Shown: positions 1 to 7,968, numbered from the stretch's first letter. The stretch: 64,000 bases of DNA from an uncultured Verrucomicrobia subdivision 3 bacterium (GCA_903884535.1 CAISEZ010000163.1:1-64000); one strand, 5' to 3'. Made by a program: numbers and translations. The notes: a model not told the origin generated them from the letters alone.

Positions 1-613
1 GGCTCTCTTCGTTCGAACCAATATTCGCGCGGTCGGAAGCCAGTTGCGAAATGGCCGCCTTCACATCGGTCAACGCCTGCTGCGCACCGCTGATGGACGG
101 GATGTTGTCCCCGGTAGCCGTGGCATAGGTGGCGTTGGTCATGTTAAGTCCGACCATGCCGAAGGTGTTGCCTTCGCTGTCGGTCGTGACGTTGAGAGTG
201 TTGCCGCTGAACAGGCTGACCCCGTTGAACGACTGCGTGGACACGTTGTTGATGTAATTGCCGAGGGCGCTGAACTCCTGCTGATACAGCGCGCGATCCG
301 CCGTCGTCTTGGTGACGTCCTGGGCCAGGACGGACAATTCCGACATGCGGCTGAACGCCGTGTTGACTTGTTGCGCGTAACCGTCCTGCGTCTGGCTGAA
401 CGACACCGCATTGTTCACGTTGTTCGTGGCCGCATTGATGCGGGCCATTTGTGCGGTTAACTTCATCGAGACCGCCAAACCGGCGCTGTCAGCGGCGGGC
501 GAAGTGATCTTCGAGCCGGATGACAGGCGTTGGAGTGACTGGCTGAGTGCCGCGGAGGATTGCATCAGCAGCGAAGCTGCATTCTGCGCCGATAGGTTTG
601 TATTAATGACCAT
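1..613 (-). CDS. fliC: Flagellin, C-terminus beyond the left edge
   Basis: The ORF track misses this gene because it runs off the window. Reading the minus strand from the ATG at 613 gives MVINTNLSAQNAASLL followed by the conserved D0/D1 motif LSSGSKI and a D1 helix region rich in Asn, Gln and Ser. About 204 residues are visible. The last visible stretch (around residues 180-204, DVKAAISQLASDRANIG) already looks like the C-terminal D1 helix, so this should be a short flagellin with almost no variable D2/D3 domain. Flagellin is exported by the flagellar type III apparatus and polymerises into the filament. A sigma-28 promoter and a long structured leader lie upstream. The plus-strand ORFs 44-460 and 411-653 are shadows of this gene. 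Identity is very likely; the exact paralogue name is not determinable. Confidence 0.95.
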   Translation of the reverse strand, partial: MVINTNLSAQNAASLLMQSSAALSQSLQRLSSGSKITSPAADSAGLAVSMKLTAQMARINAATNNVNNAVSFSQTQDGYAQQVNTAFSRMSELSVLAQDVTKTTADRALYQQEFSALGNYINNVSTQSFNGVSLFSGNTLNVTTDSEGNTFGMVGLNMTNATYATATGDNIPSISGAQQALTDVKAAISQLASDRANIGSNEES

Positions 614-633
614 AACTTACTCTTTCCGTGAGT

Positions 634-674
634 CGCCCCGGGAGGGGCGTTGATTTGCGCAACATCCATGTTGC
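634..674 (-). other. Hairpins in flagellin 5' leader
   Basis: Two compact inverted repeats lie in the flagellin leader. CGCCCCGGGAGGGGCG at 634-649 can form a very stable hairpin about 20 nt upstream of the start codon, and GCAACATCCATGTTGC at 659-674 forms a second one. With the sigma-28 start predicted near 750, the leader would be about 137 nt. The hairpins may affect mRNA stability or translation. I could not match the leader to a known riboswitch class. Confidence 0.5.
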
Positions 675-756
675 GGGTGCTTCATTTAATGGGCGAAACA
701 CCGTTTTTCCCCGCCAGCTTTTGTGGCTGCTAACCGCCAGTCTTGCGACACCCCAT

Positions 757-783
757 TCATCGGCCCCGAACCGCAAAACTTAA
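757..783 (-). promoter_or_regulatory. Sigma-28 (FliA) promoter of flagellin
   Basis: On the minus strand the sequence TTAAGTTT, an 11-nt spacer, then GCCGATGA matches the sigma-28 consensus TAAAGTTT-N11-GCCGATAA at 14 of 16 positions with exact spacing. It sits about 145 nt upstream of a flagellin start codon, which is the classic target of this class-3 flagellar promoter. It implies that the genome encodes a FliA-type sigma factor, which is not in this window. Confidence 0.85.
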
Positions 784-864
784 TCAAATCTTCCAAAAAA
801 TATTTTGGCGGAACGGTGGACAAATTTCCGGCCATCACCCAAAATCAAATTCAGTCGCATCCGA

Positions 865-1680
865 ATGAAATCCGCCGCCGCCCATGCCATCGTCCAAACC
901 AGCCACTCGCCGGCGGCTTCCCATCCGTCGCTCCCGGCCGCCGAAGCCGAGCGGCTCCTCGACCAAAAAACGCGCGCGCTCAACCAGCTCGCCGGCGGCA
1001 TCGCCCATGAATTCAACAACCTCGTCGCCGGCATTTTGGGCAGCGCCGAACTCGTCGCCATGGATCTGCCGCCCGGCAACCACGCGCACGATTCGCTGAA
1101 ACATATTTTCGAAGCCAGCCACCGCGCCCGCGATTTCGTCCAGAAAATCCGCGCCCTCGCCCAGCGCCCGCCGCTGGAGCGCAAATTGATTCCGCTCGCG
1201 CCGGTCATCGAGGAGTGCCTCCAGATTTTGCGCAATGTCACGACCGACAAGGTGCAGATCACCGCGCAGTTGGCACCCGGCTGTCCGGCCGTGCGCGCCG
1301 ATGCCGCCAGCCTCCAACAGGCGTTGCTCGATCTCTGCCTGCACGTCTGGCAAGGGCTGCCCGACCGGCGCGGCCGGCTGAAGCTCACGCTCGAACATCA
1401 CCCGCGCGGTTTGCCGGCGGCCCAGGGCGGCGGCCAATTGCGCCCCGGCCCGCATGTGTGCCTGACCGTGCGCGACAACAGTCCGGGCCTCGACCATCAT
1501 GCGCTGGAAAAAATCTTCACCCCGTTTTACAGCCGCAAAGCCACCGGCAAACCAATGGGACTGGAAATGTTTCTGGTGCGCGAAACCGTCCAGGCGCATC
1601 AAGGCGAAATCGTGGTGGAGAGCAGCCCGGAGCACGGCACCGCGTTCCACATTTATCTGCCGGTGGCGGGGGAAAGTTGA
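865..1680 (+). CDS. Sensor histidine kinase-like protein with degenerate ATP-binding motifs
   Basis: From the ATG at 865 the protein has 271 residues. I prefer this start to the upstream TTG at 805. A HisKA-type dimerisation and phosphoacceptor segment with IAHEFNN puts the His near residue 48. The C-terminal half is an HATPase_c domain: the G1 region reads DNSPGL (usually DNGPGI), the F box is FTPFYS, and G2 reads GKPMGLEM (usually GTGLGLA). The N box (LLDLCLHVW) lacks the expected Asn. No transmembrane segment or sensor domain is visible, so it would be cytoplasmic. The fold is clear, but the altered N and G boxes leave catalytic activity uncertain. No response regulator is adjacent; it may serve the motility genes on either side. 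Confidence 0.8.
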   Translation: MKSAAAHAIVQTSHSPAASHPSLPAAEAERLLDQKTRALNQLAGGIAHEFNNLVAGILGSAELVAMDLPPGNHAHDSLKHIFEASHRARDFVQKIRALAQRPPLERKLIPLAPVIEECLQILRNVTTDKVQITAQLAPGCPAVRADAASLQQALLDLCLHVWQGLPDRRGRLKLTLEHHPRGLPAAQGGGQLRPGPHVCLTVRDNSPGLDHHALEKIFTPFYSRKATGKPMGLEMFLVRETVQAHQGEIVVESSPEHGTAFHIYLPVAGES

Positions 1681-1754
1681 AACCGCTGCAATCGTGTCCG
1701 TCAAATTGGAGCAAGGCCCGTCAGCGCCAGATGCAGCCAGACGGTTTTCATAAT

Positions 1755-2396
1755 TTAACTTAACCGCCGCCGAGCCAGCCAGCCAGCCAGACCCACGCCC
1801 AGCAATGCCACGGCTGACGGCTCCGGCACCACGGTTACGGAAATGGCGTCCAGTCCGCCGTGGCTGTCATAAAATGTGTGGTCTGAATCTACGTAGGTAA
1901 AAGGAGTTTCTGAAAATAAAAGGCTAGTATTAGCCGATGTTGCCTGGAAAACAAAATTAAAATTCTCCCAATTGGTGTTAATTTGATAAAAAGGATTGTT
2001 TTGACCTAGCGGAGAAATAAAAACGTATCTCGAGAAGTTGATAGCAGACAATAAACTTCCGTTCACACTGACACTTGATCGGTTGGTGCCATCATATTGG
2101 AGAGCCCAGAAATTCAGGTCATAAAACACTCCAGCCGTGGTGGACAAAGTCTGGCTGATCGAACCACCATCTCGTGTGAATAAGGCACAATAGTTGCCAT
2201 CAATAGCCGCGCCCCCTAATTCAACACCAGGAGAAGGATTCGGGCCGAATTGAGCGACAATCCAATTATTTAAGCTCCCGCTACCATCTTCAAAGCTGCC
2301 GTTCAACACAAGGTTACCTTGGGAACGAGCGGGGATTGCTCCTATAAGCAAACATATTATCAAAACCTGGATTGCTAGAATTGCATGATTTTTCAT
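1755..2396 (-). CDS. PEP-CTERM sorted secreted protein (copy A)
   Basis: This 213-residue protein has an N-terminal signal peptide, a body opening with NLVLNGSFEDG that resembles the DUF642/carbohydrate-binding jelly-roll type, and a typical PEP-CTERM tail: VPEPSAVALLG, a hydrophobic segment, then RRRLS. PEP-CTERM proteins are processed by an exosortase, which is not in this window, and are usually linked to exopolysaccharide or surface matrix. It is a close paralogue of the gene at 2685-3347, sharing the motif YDGTNRSSVSVNG and the entire C-terminus. Similarity continues about 20 nt past both stop codons, so the pair arose by tandem duplication. Ligand and function are unknown. Confidence 0.9.
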   Translation of the reverse strand: MKNHAILAIQVLIICLLIGAIPARSQGNLVLNGSFEDGSGSLNNWIVAQFGPNPSPGVELGGAAIDGNYCALFTRDGGSISQTLSTTAGVFYDLNFWALQYDGTNRSSVSVNGSLLSAINFSRYVFISPLGQNNPFYQINTNWENFNFVFQATSANTSLLFSETPFTYVDSDHTFYDSHGGLDAISVTVVPEPSAVALLGVGLAGWLARRRLS

Positions 2397-2415
2397 AATT
2401 CTATGTGGGGTATAA

Positions 2416-2682
2416 TTATTTATTGAGCGGATGCGGATAGGTAAATGGCGTGTAGTCGGGCTTGACCAAGTTATTAGTAAAATCCCGGCCTTCCAGAATT
2501 TTCGGGTAGCTGCTGCCTATTGCAGTAAGGCTGGCATTAAACGTGTTTGACCACGCATAGACCATTTCGTTTGTTTCATCCGGCCAGTTTGGCAGTCCAG
2601 TCACGGCGTTTGTAGGCACAAGACCGTATAGCAAATCGCCGCTGCCACACCCGACCTGATCCAGTAGCCAGACGGTTTTCAT
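2416..2682 (-). pseudogene. C-terminal fragment of a beta-helix type surface protein
   Basis: This 88-residue ORF starts abruptly without a signal peptide and ends in GRDFTNNLVKPDYTPFTYPHPLNK. From family knowledge that ending resembles the extreme C-terminus of large secreted right-handed beta-helix proteins of Verrucomicrobiota. The first codons (MKTVW) lie inside the short sequence shared downstream of both flanking PEP-CTERM copies, so the ATG may be fortuitous. I read it as the surviving tail of a longer gene whose 5' part was replaced by the PEP-CTERM duplication. A functional small protein is possible but less likely. Confidence 0.6.
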
Positions 2683-2684
2683 AT

Positions 2685-3347
2685 TTAACTTAGCCGCCGC
2701 CGCGCCAGCCAGCCGGCCAGGCCTGCGCCCAGCAACGCCACGGTTGACGGCTCCGGAACCACTGTTACAGAAATGGCATCAAGGCCACCGTGGCTGTAAT
2801 AAGCGGTGTTGTCTGCAGTATTGTATAATCGCGGGAGTTCGGAAAACAAAATGGTGGTGCTCGTGGTGGTGGCCGCAAAGGTAAAACTGAAATTCTCCCA
2901 ATTGCTGTTAAATTGAAAGCCGGGCGCGACTTCTCCCGTTGGTGAAATGAAGGTGTAATTCATAAAGTTCAAAGTGGCCAGCAAGCCGCCGTTCACGCTG
3001 ACACTGGAGCGGTTGGTGCCGTCATATTGGATCGCAGAGAAGTTCAAGCTATAAAATGTTCCCGGTGTCGTGGACAAAGTTTGGCTGATTGAAGCGCCAT
3101 TATATGTGAACACGGCACAGTGAACTCCATCAGGATAATTTACTGGAAATTGTGGGAAAAATAAGGGCGCGATTAGGTAACCTGACGGCCCAAAGCCGAG
3201 ATTAACGGCATTCCAGTTATTGAAGCTCCCGCCGCCAGCTTCAAAGCTGCCGTTCAGCACAATGTTTCCTTGTGGATACGCAGAAACCGTGACTAGAAAT
3301 AAATATGCTGTCAATAATTTGACCGCAATGACAGAGTTCGTTTTCAT
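2685..3347 (-). CDS. PEP-CTERM sorted secreted protein (copy B)
   Basis: This is a 220-residue paralogue of the protein at 1755-2396. It has a signal peptide, an opening motif NIVLNGSFEAGGGSFNNW, the shared core YDGTNRSSVSVNG, and a PEP-CTERM tail VPEPSTVALLGAGLAGWLARRRLS. It is transcribed first in the row of three minus-strand ORFs. Family knowledge predicts Sec export, exosortase processing and surface or matrix location. The two copies differ mainly in the middle third, which suggests divergence of the binding face after duplication. The ligand is unknown. Confidence 0.9.
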   Translation of the reverse strand: MKTNSVIAVKLLTAYLFLVTVSAYPQGNIVLNGSFEAGGGSFNNWNAVNLGFGPSGYLIAPLFFPQFPVNYPDGVHCAVFTYNGASISQTLSTTPGTFYSLNFSAIQYDGTNRSSVSVNGGLLATLNFMNYTFISPTGEVAPGFQFNSNWENFSFTFAATTTSTTILFSELPRLYNTADNTAYYSHGGLDAISVTVVPEPSTVALLGAGLAGWLARRRLS

Positions 3348-3461
3348 GTTTGCCAGGCCAGTTGTTCCCTCCCCAGAGAGTTATATCCGTTTCTACGCCC
3401 GACCCGGAAAATTAGCAAGCCTTTTCTCGACCGCTCGGGATTATCCGGTTCGCAAACAATC

Positions 3462-3540
3462 CGGTCGGGCGGCGCGGCGGCGACGCCAGCGTTGGAATGC
3501 AAACGAGCACATGGCGACGGAGCAACGCCGCCCTACCGAT
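3462..3540. repeat. GC-rich REP-like inverted repeat between convergent ends
   Basis: The 230-bp gap between PEP-CTERM copy B and cheA holds no gene. It contains two GC-rich arms, GGTCGGGCGGCGCGGCGGCGACGC and GCGACGGAGCAACGCCGCCCTACC, imperfectly complementary and about 25 nt apart. The GTAGGG...CCCTAC edge resembles the hairpin inside uvrA (35211-35264). It is probably a dispersed palindromic element. Confidence 0.45.
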
Positions 3541-3578
3541 TTTAGCGGCGTGCGCCGGTTTGCCGGCGGAAAGAAAAG

Positions 3579-5759
3579 TCAGGCCGTGCCCGTGCCGCCG
3601 GTGAGCGCGGTCGGATAGCCGACCAGCGATTGCGCCTCCAGATGCACCAGCGCGTTCACGTCCAAAATCAAGCCCACCCGGCCGTCGCCCAGAATCGCCG
3701 CACCCGCGAGCAGATGATTTTTATAGACGAGCATGTCGTTGAGATTTTTGATGACCACTTCCTGTTTGTGCAGCAGGCCATCCACCAGCAGGCAGCGCGA
3801 ATCCAAGCCCGCCTCCACCACCACCACGATGCCCTGGGTGGCGTCGCTCTTGGTCTTGGTCAGCCCGAAGGTTTCATTCAGCCGCAGCAGCGGGATGATG
3901 CGGCCGCGCACATTCACCACCTCGGCCCGGTTTTGGATTTCCGTAATCATCCCCGGCTGCGGCCGGAACGATTCGCGCACGGACAACGTGGGAATGATGT
4001 AGCGCTCTTCGCCGACCTTAACGATGAAGCCGTCAATAATGGCCAGCGTCAGCGGCAGGCTGATGCGGAACATGGTTCCCCTGCCCGGCTTGGAGGAAAT
4101 GTGCACCTGGCCGCGCAACCGTTCGAGGTTGCGCCGCACCACGTCCAGCCCGACGCCGCGTCCGGAAATCTCCGTGACCTTGTCGGCGGTGGAAAAGCCG
4201 GCGGCAAAAATAAACTGGTAAATCTCGTCGTCCGTCAGCGTGGCATTGGCCGACACCAGGCCGCGCTCGACGGCTTTTTTAAAAATCTTGTCCTTGTTCA
4301 AGCCCGCGCCGTCGTCCTCGACTTCCACCACGATGTTGCCGCCCTGATGATAGGCGCGCAAATGGAGCGTGCCGGTTTCCGGCTTGCCGTCCGCCTTGCG
4401 CTTGTCCGGCGTTTCAATGCCGTGATCCATCGAATTGCGGATCATGTGCAGCAACGGATCGTTCATTTCTTCCACCACGCCGCGGTCCAATTCCGTGTCC
4501 TCGCCGCTGGTGGTGAACTGGACTTTCTTTTTTTGTTTCGCGCCGAGGTCGCGCACCACGCGGGACATTTTTTGAAACACGCCGCGGATCGGCACCATGC
4601 GCAGCGCCATGCTGACGCGCTGCAATTCCTTGGTAATCCGGCCGAGCTGCGCAATGTTGCGGGCGAACTGCGGATCGAGCGCCGCAATCTGGCCAAGATT
4701 CTGGCCGACCAGCGACTGGGCGATGACCATTTCGCCGACCAGATCCAGCAGGCCGTCCAGCTTGGCGGTGTCCACTTTCACCATGCCGCCGGTTTGTGGC
4801 GCGGCAGCTTCTGGTGCGGGGTGATTGGGGCGGGGCGTTTCGCAGGTTTCGGCGGCCATCGGTTTGGCGGGAGCCGGTTCAATTTTGGCGGCGGGCATTT
4901 CAACGGGTGCGGGCGCAGGTTCCACGTTGGCCGGACTGGCTGGGACCGCCACCGGCGGTTTGCCGTCAATGATCTCTTGCACTTCGGCCTTCAACAGGGC
5001 GGTGGGAATAATCGTTGCCTGCACCGGTCGCGTCCCGGCGATCTGCCCGTCCATTTCATCCAGAAATTTTTTCAGCACGTCCCGCCCGCGCAAAATCAAT
5101 TCAATGACGGTCGCATCAATCGCCAGCTTGGCCTGCCGCGCCAGGTCCAGCAGCGACTCCAGCACATGCGCCAGCCGGTTGATGGGAATTAAATTCAGAA
5201 AACCGGCGCCGCCTTTGAACGTGTGAAATGCGCGGAAAACCGTGTTTAACGTCTCCGCATCATCCGGCCGGTTTTCCAGCACCAGCACGCCGCGCTCAAT
5301 GTTGTCCAGATGCTCGCGCGATTCGTTAATGAACTCGCGGAGCAGTTCCAAGTCTTCGGCGAGATTCAGCGTCAACGGCAATTCTTCCAAACCAACGTCG
5401 GCCGAAGCGATGGCGACAGTGGACGCCGTAACCGGAGCCGGCGCAACCGGCGCTGGCTGGATCGGCGAGGAACCGGGCTTGCCCACCAGCGCCTGCACTG
5501 GCGTGAGGAAATCGTTTAACCAGGAAATGTCCGCCGCCGAAAACACCGCACCGGACTCAACGATTTTAACAATGCGCTCCCAGGATTCCGCGCATAAGGC
5601 CGCCAGTTCCGCCTTGTCGGGATGTGGGGCTGCTTCATCGCGCAGATTGCCGACGAGGTCAAGAATGGGAAATTGCCCCTGGGTGTCGCCGGCCCGCGCG
5701 GCGGCGATCTCCGCCTGCAACTGGCCGGCCAGTTTCAAAAGTCTGCTGCAATCGCTCAT
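3579..5759 (-). CDS. cheA: Chemotaxis histidine kinase CheA
   Basis: The 726-residue protein has an HPt domain with FRAFHTFKGGAGFL (phospho-acceptor His near residue 179), a Pro/Ala-rich linker at about 260-330 instead of a clear CheY-binding P2 domain, a CheA dimerisation helix region (about 335-395), an HATPase domain with IRNSMDHGIE and GRGVGLDVV (about 395-580), and a CheW-like regulatory domain to the end. The HPt is preceded by about 130 extra residues; in most CheA proteins it is at the very N-terminus. CheA autophosphorylates in receptor arrays and passes the phosphate to CheY/CheB. No cheW, cheY or receptor gene is adjacent, so it is an orphan locus. A possible sigma-28 promoter lies 57 nt upstream. 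Confidence 0.95.
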   Translation of the reverse strand: MSDCSRLLKLAGQLQAEIAAARAGDTQGQFPILDLVGNLRDEAAPHPDKAELAALCAESWERIVKIVESGAVFSAADISWLNDFLTPVQALVGKPGSSPIQPAPVAPAPVTASTVAIASADVGLEELPLTLNLAEDLELLREFINESREHLDNIERGVLVLENRPDDAETLNTVFRAFHTFKGGAGFLNLIPINRLAHVLESLLDLARQAKLAIDATVIELILRGRDVLKKFLDEMDGQIAGTRPVQATIIPTALLKAEVQEIIDGKPPVAVPASPANVEPAPAPVEMPAAKIEPAPAKPMAAETCETPRPNHPAPEAAAPQTGGMVKVDTAKLDGLLDLVGEMVIAQSLVGQNLGQIAALDPQFARNIAQLGRITKELQRVSMALRMVPIRGVFQKMSRVVRDLGAKQKKKVQFTTSGEDTELDRGVVEEMNDPLLHMIRNSMDHGIETPDKRKADGKPETGTLHLRAYHQGGNIVVEVEDDGAGLNKDKIFKKAVERGLVSANATLTDDEIYQFIFAAGFSTADKVTEISGRGVGLDVVRRNLERLRGQVHISSKPGRGTMFRISLPLTLAIIDGFIVKVGEERYIIPTLSVRESFRPQPGMITEIQNRAEVVNVRGRIIPLLRLNETFGLTKTKSDATQGIVVVVEAGLDSRCLLVDGLLHKQEVVIKNLNDMLVYKNHLLAGAAILGDGRVGLILDVNALVHLEAQSLVGYPTALTGGTGTA

Positions 5760-5815
5760 GGTTCAAGTGTGTCGGCCGGCCGCCATCGGAAACGACGGCA
5801 AACCACGACTTCTCC

Positions 5816-5842
5816 CTATCGGATGCCGAAAAAAGAACTGAA
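5816..5842 (-). promoter_or_regulatory. Possible sigma-28 promoter of cheA
   Basis: The minus strand reads TTCAGTTC, 11 nt, TCCGATAG, against the sigma-28 consensus TAAAGTTT-N11-GCCGATAA: 5 of 8 and 6 of 8 matches with exact spacing. The position, about 57 nt upstream of a chemotaxis gene, makes it plausible. The match is much weaker than the flagellin promoter. Confidence 0.4.
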
Positions 5843-5883
5843 GACGGTTTTGGCGGATATTTTGATCCGCACAAATCTGAAAT

Positions 5884-6708
5884 TCAAAAAAACGGATTGT
5901 GCGCTTTTTCTTCCGCGACGGTGGTGAGCGGGCCGTGGCCGGGGCACAACAGCGTTTCCGCCGGCAGCGTCAAAATCTGTTCGCGCACTTTTTGCCGCGC
6001 CAGATGCCAATCCGGATTGCCACGGCCCATCGAGCCGGCGAAAATCGCGTCGCCGACGAGCGCGACATAGGGCGCGTCTTCCTGCCAATTGCCGACGAGG
6101 TAGGTCACGCCGTCGTCCGCATGGCCGGGCGTTTCGCGGTAGGTGATGCGCAGACCGCCGAGATGGATGATTTCGGCGGGCTTGTTACGCTGATCCACCG
6201 GCGCGCTTTTGGAACCGCTGTGCAGTCGCACCTTCGGAAACGCGGCACGGATTTGCGGCAGCGCCTCGACGTGATCCCAATGTGAGTGCGTGATGAAAAC
6301 ATGCTTGAGCGCGAGCTGCTCGGCGGCGATGCAATCCAAAATCGGCTGCGCGTCCAACCCGGTGTCGAACAGCGCTGCATCGCGCGACACCTCGTCCCAA
6401 ACCAGATAACAATTTACGGTCAACCCGTCGCTGTCCTTGGTGGTGAACACGCGGAGCTCGTGCCACAACGACAAATCTGTTTTCGCCGGCAGCCAGCCGT
6501 TGGCGACGGCTTCCAGCTTGGCCGGATCCAGCCCGACGATTTTTCCGAGCGCGGCGAAATTGATTTTGGCGGCAGTCCGGCCGGATTTTTCGAGCGTGGT
6601 CAAATCCGCTTCGGAAATGCCGGCGGCGCTCGCAGCGGCGGCGGTGGAAACGCCGCTCATGGCGCGGGCTTTGGCGATCAGGTCGCCGAGATGATCTTCA
6701 AGTTGCAC
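5884..6708 (-). CDS. Metallo-beta-lactamase-fold hydrolase with N-terminal XRE-like HTH
   Basis: I start the gene at the GTG at 6708 (VQLEDHLGDLI), because the ORF-track start at 6861 runs into the divergent small gene at 6787. The 274-residue product has an N-terminal helix-turn-helix like XRE regulators (about residues 5-70) followed by a metallo-beta-lactamase fold. The metal motif THSHWDH is at about 140-146, and further ligands are likely in GHADD, VGDAIF and CPGHGP near the C-terminus. The hydrolase part resembles glyoxalase II-type enzymes. The HTH may bind DNA or serve only as a dimerisation module. The substrate is unknown. Confidence 0.8.
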   Translation of the reverse strand: MQLEDHLGDLIAKARAMSGVSTAAAASAAGISEADLTTLEKSGRTAAKINFAALGKIVGLDPAKLEAVANGWLPAKTDLSLWHELRVFTTKDSDGLTVNCYLVWDEVSRDAALFDTGLDAQPILDCIAAEQLALKHVFITHSHWDHVEALPQIRAAFPKVRLHSGSKSAPVDQRNKPAEIIHLGGLRITYRETPGHADDGVTYLVGNWQEDAPYVALVGDAIFAGSMGRGNPDWHLARQKVREQILTLPAETLLCPGHGPLTTVAEEKAHNPFF

Positions 6709-6786
6709 GGCGGAAACGTAGCCAATTTTTTCACAATCGCAAGCGTGCGGCTTGAGGCACCGACCGGAATATGCTACAAACGCGGC

Positions 6787-6963
6787 GTGTTCTTCCGCAA
6801 AAAAGACAAGCCGCGCGAGCGGTTTTATCTGCTGCCGGGCCAGGGTGGCAGAAATTTCCACCGCAAACAGCGGTATATCATGCGCTGGACGGTGTCGCTG
6901 GCGCTGCTGTTCGGGACGGTGTTGGCGGTGGCGATGTGGTGGCTGGCCAAACCAAAACCTTGA
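6787..6963 (+). CDS. Small single-pass membrane protein
   Basis: From a GTG at 6787 the frame encodes 58 residues: a strongly basic N-terminus (FFRKKDKPRERFYLLPGQGG, RKQRY), one transmembrane helix (WTVSLALLFGTVLAVAMWWLA) and a short KPKP tail. The architecture suggests an inner-membrane protein with a cytoplasmic basic end. It lies divergent to the MBL gene and 48 bp upstream of the SurA-like gene, possibly in one transcript. I do not recognise a family. The upstream extension in the ORF track (from 6286) is antisense to the MBL gene and was discarded. Confidence 0.6.
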   Translation: MFFRKKDKPRERFYLLPGQGGRNFHRKQRYIMRWTVSLALLFGTVLAVAMWWLAKPKP

Positions 6964-7011
6964 GCCGCGCTTGACCGCGTCGGTCGGGTTGTTACATTAA
7001 GCGAAATTCGC

Positions 7012-7968
7012 ATGAAATTTTTTCCATGGATTCCAGTGCTGGCGTTGGCGGTCTGCCTGCCGGTCGGCGCGCGCGCCGAGGTGGCCGACGGCATCAAGGC
7101 CGTGGTCAGCGAACACGCCATCACCTACGCCGAAGTGGAAGATTACACCCGGCCCGCCGTGGAGGCGCTCCGCCGCGAATACGCCTCGCAGCCCGACGTG
7201 TTTCAGGAAAAGCTCAATTCCGCGCTCAACGACAGCCTCGAACAGCTCGTCGAACGCCAGCTCATTTTGAAGAGTTTTGAGGCCGAGGGTTACAAGTTAC
7301 CTGACAGCGCCGTGGATGAATTTGTGCAGGAGCGCATCAAGGAACGATACGGGGACCGCATCACGCTCATGAAAACCTTGCAGGCGCAGGGCATGACCTT
7401 TGAGCAATTCCGCAAACAGCTCCGCGAGCAATACATCGAATCCGCCCTGCGCAGCCAGAACGTGCAGCGCGAAATTGTCATTTCGCCTTACAAAGTGGAA
7501 AATTATTACAACGCGCATCTGGCCGAATTCAAAATTGATGACCAGGTGAAGCTCCGCATGATTGTCCTCACGAAATCTTCGGCCGACGACACCAACACCG
7601 TCAAGCTCGCCCGCGAAATCCAGTCGAAGATCAAGGAAGGCACTAGCTTCACCGAAATGGCCAGCGTCTATTCACAGGGATCGCAGCAGCATCAAGGCGG
7701 CGACTGGGGCTGGGTGGAACCCGCCAAACTCCGACCCGAACTCGCCGCCACCGCCTCCGCACTCAAGGTTGGCGAGACCAGCGACGCGATTGACACGGCG
7801 GACTCGATTTACCTGATGTTCATTGAGGATAAAAAAACGGCCCACGCCAAACCGCTGGCGGATGTCCGCGGCGAAATTGAAAAATCTCTCCGCGCCCAGC
7901 AGCAGGCTCAATTGCAGAAGAAATGGATTGACGGCCTCAAGAAAAAAACCTTCATCCGGTATTTCTGA
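7012..7968 (+). CDS. SurA-like periplasmic peptidyl-prolyl isomerase/chaperone
   Basis: The 318-residue protein begins with a Sec signal peptide (MKFFPWIPVLALAVCLPVGARA). It continues with a SurA N-terminal-type helical chaperone region (about 25-170) and a single parvulin (PpiC) domain at about 175-270 with the hallmark GGDWGWVEP. SurA-type proteins assist folding and delivery of outer-membrane proteins in the periplasm. E. coli SurA has two parvulin domains; one is seen here. pdxA follows after 33 bp, an arrangement reminiscent of the surA-pdxA neighbourhood of proteobacteria. Confidence 0.88.
   Translation: MKFFPWIPVLALAVCLPVGARAEVADGIKAVVSEHAITYAEVEDYTRPAVEALRREYASQPDVFQEKLNSALNDSLEQLVERQLILKSFEAEGYKLPDSAVDEFVQERIKERYGDRITLMKTLQAQGMTFEQFRKQLREQYIESALRSQNVQREIVISPYKVENYYNAHLAEFKIDDQVKLRMIVLTKSSADDTNTVKLAREIQSKIKEGTSFTEMASVYSQGSQQHQGGDWGWVEPAKLRPELAATASALKVGETSDAIDTADSIYLMFIEDKKTAHAKPLADVRGEIEKSLRAQQQAQLQKKWIDGLKKKTFIRYF

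Noticed and set aside
1755-3347. PEP-CTERM pair as an IS-like mobile element
   Set aside because: No transposase, no terminal inverted repeats and no target duplication; ordinary tandem duplication explains the shared tail.
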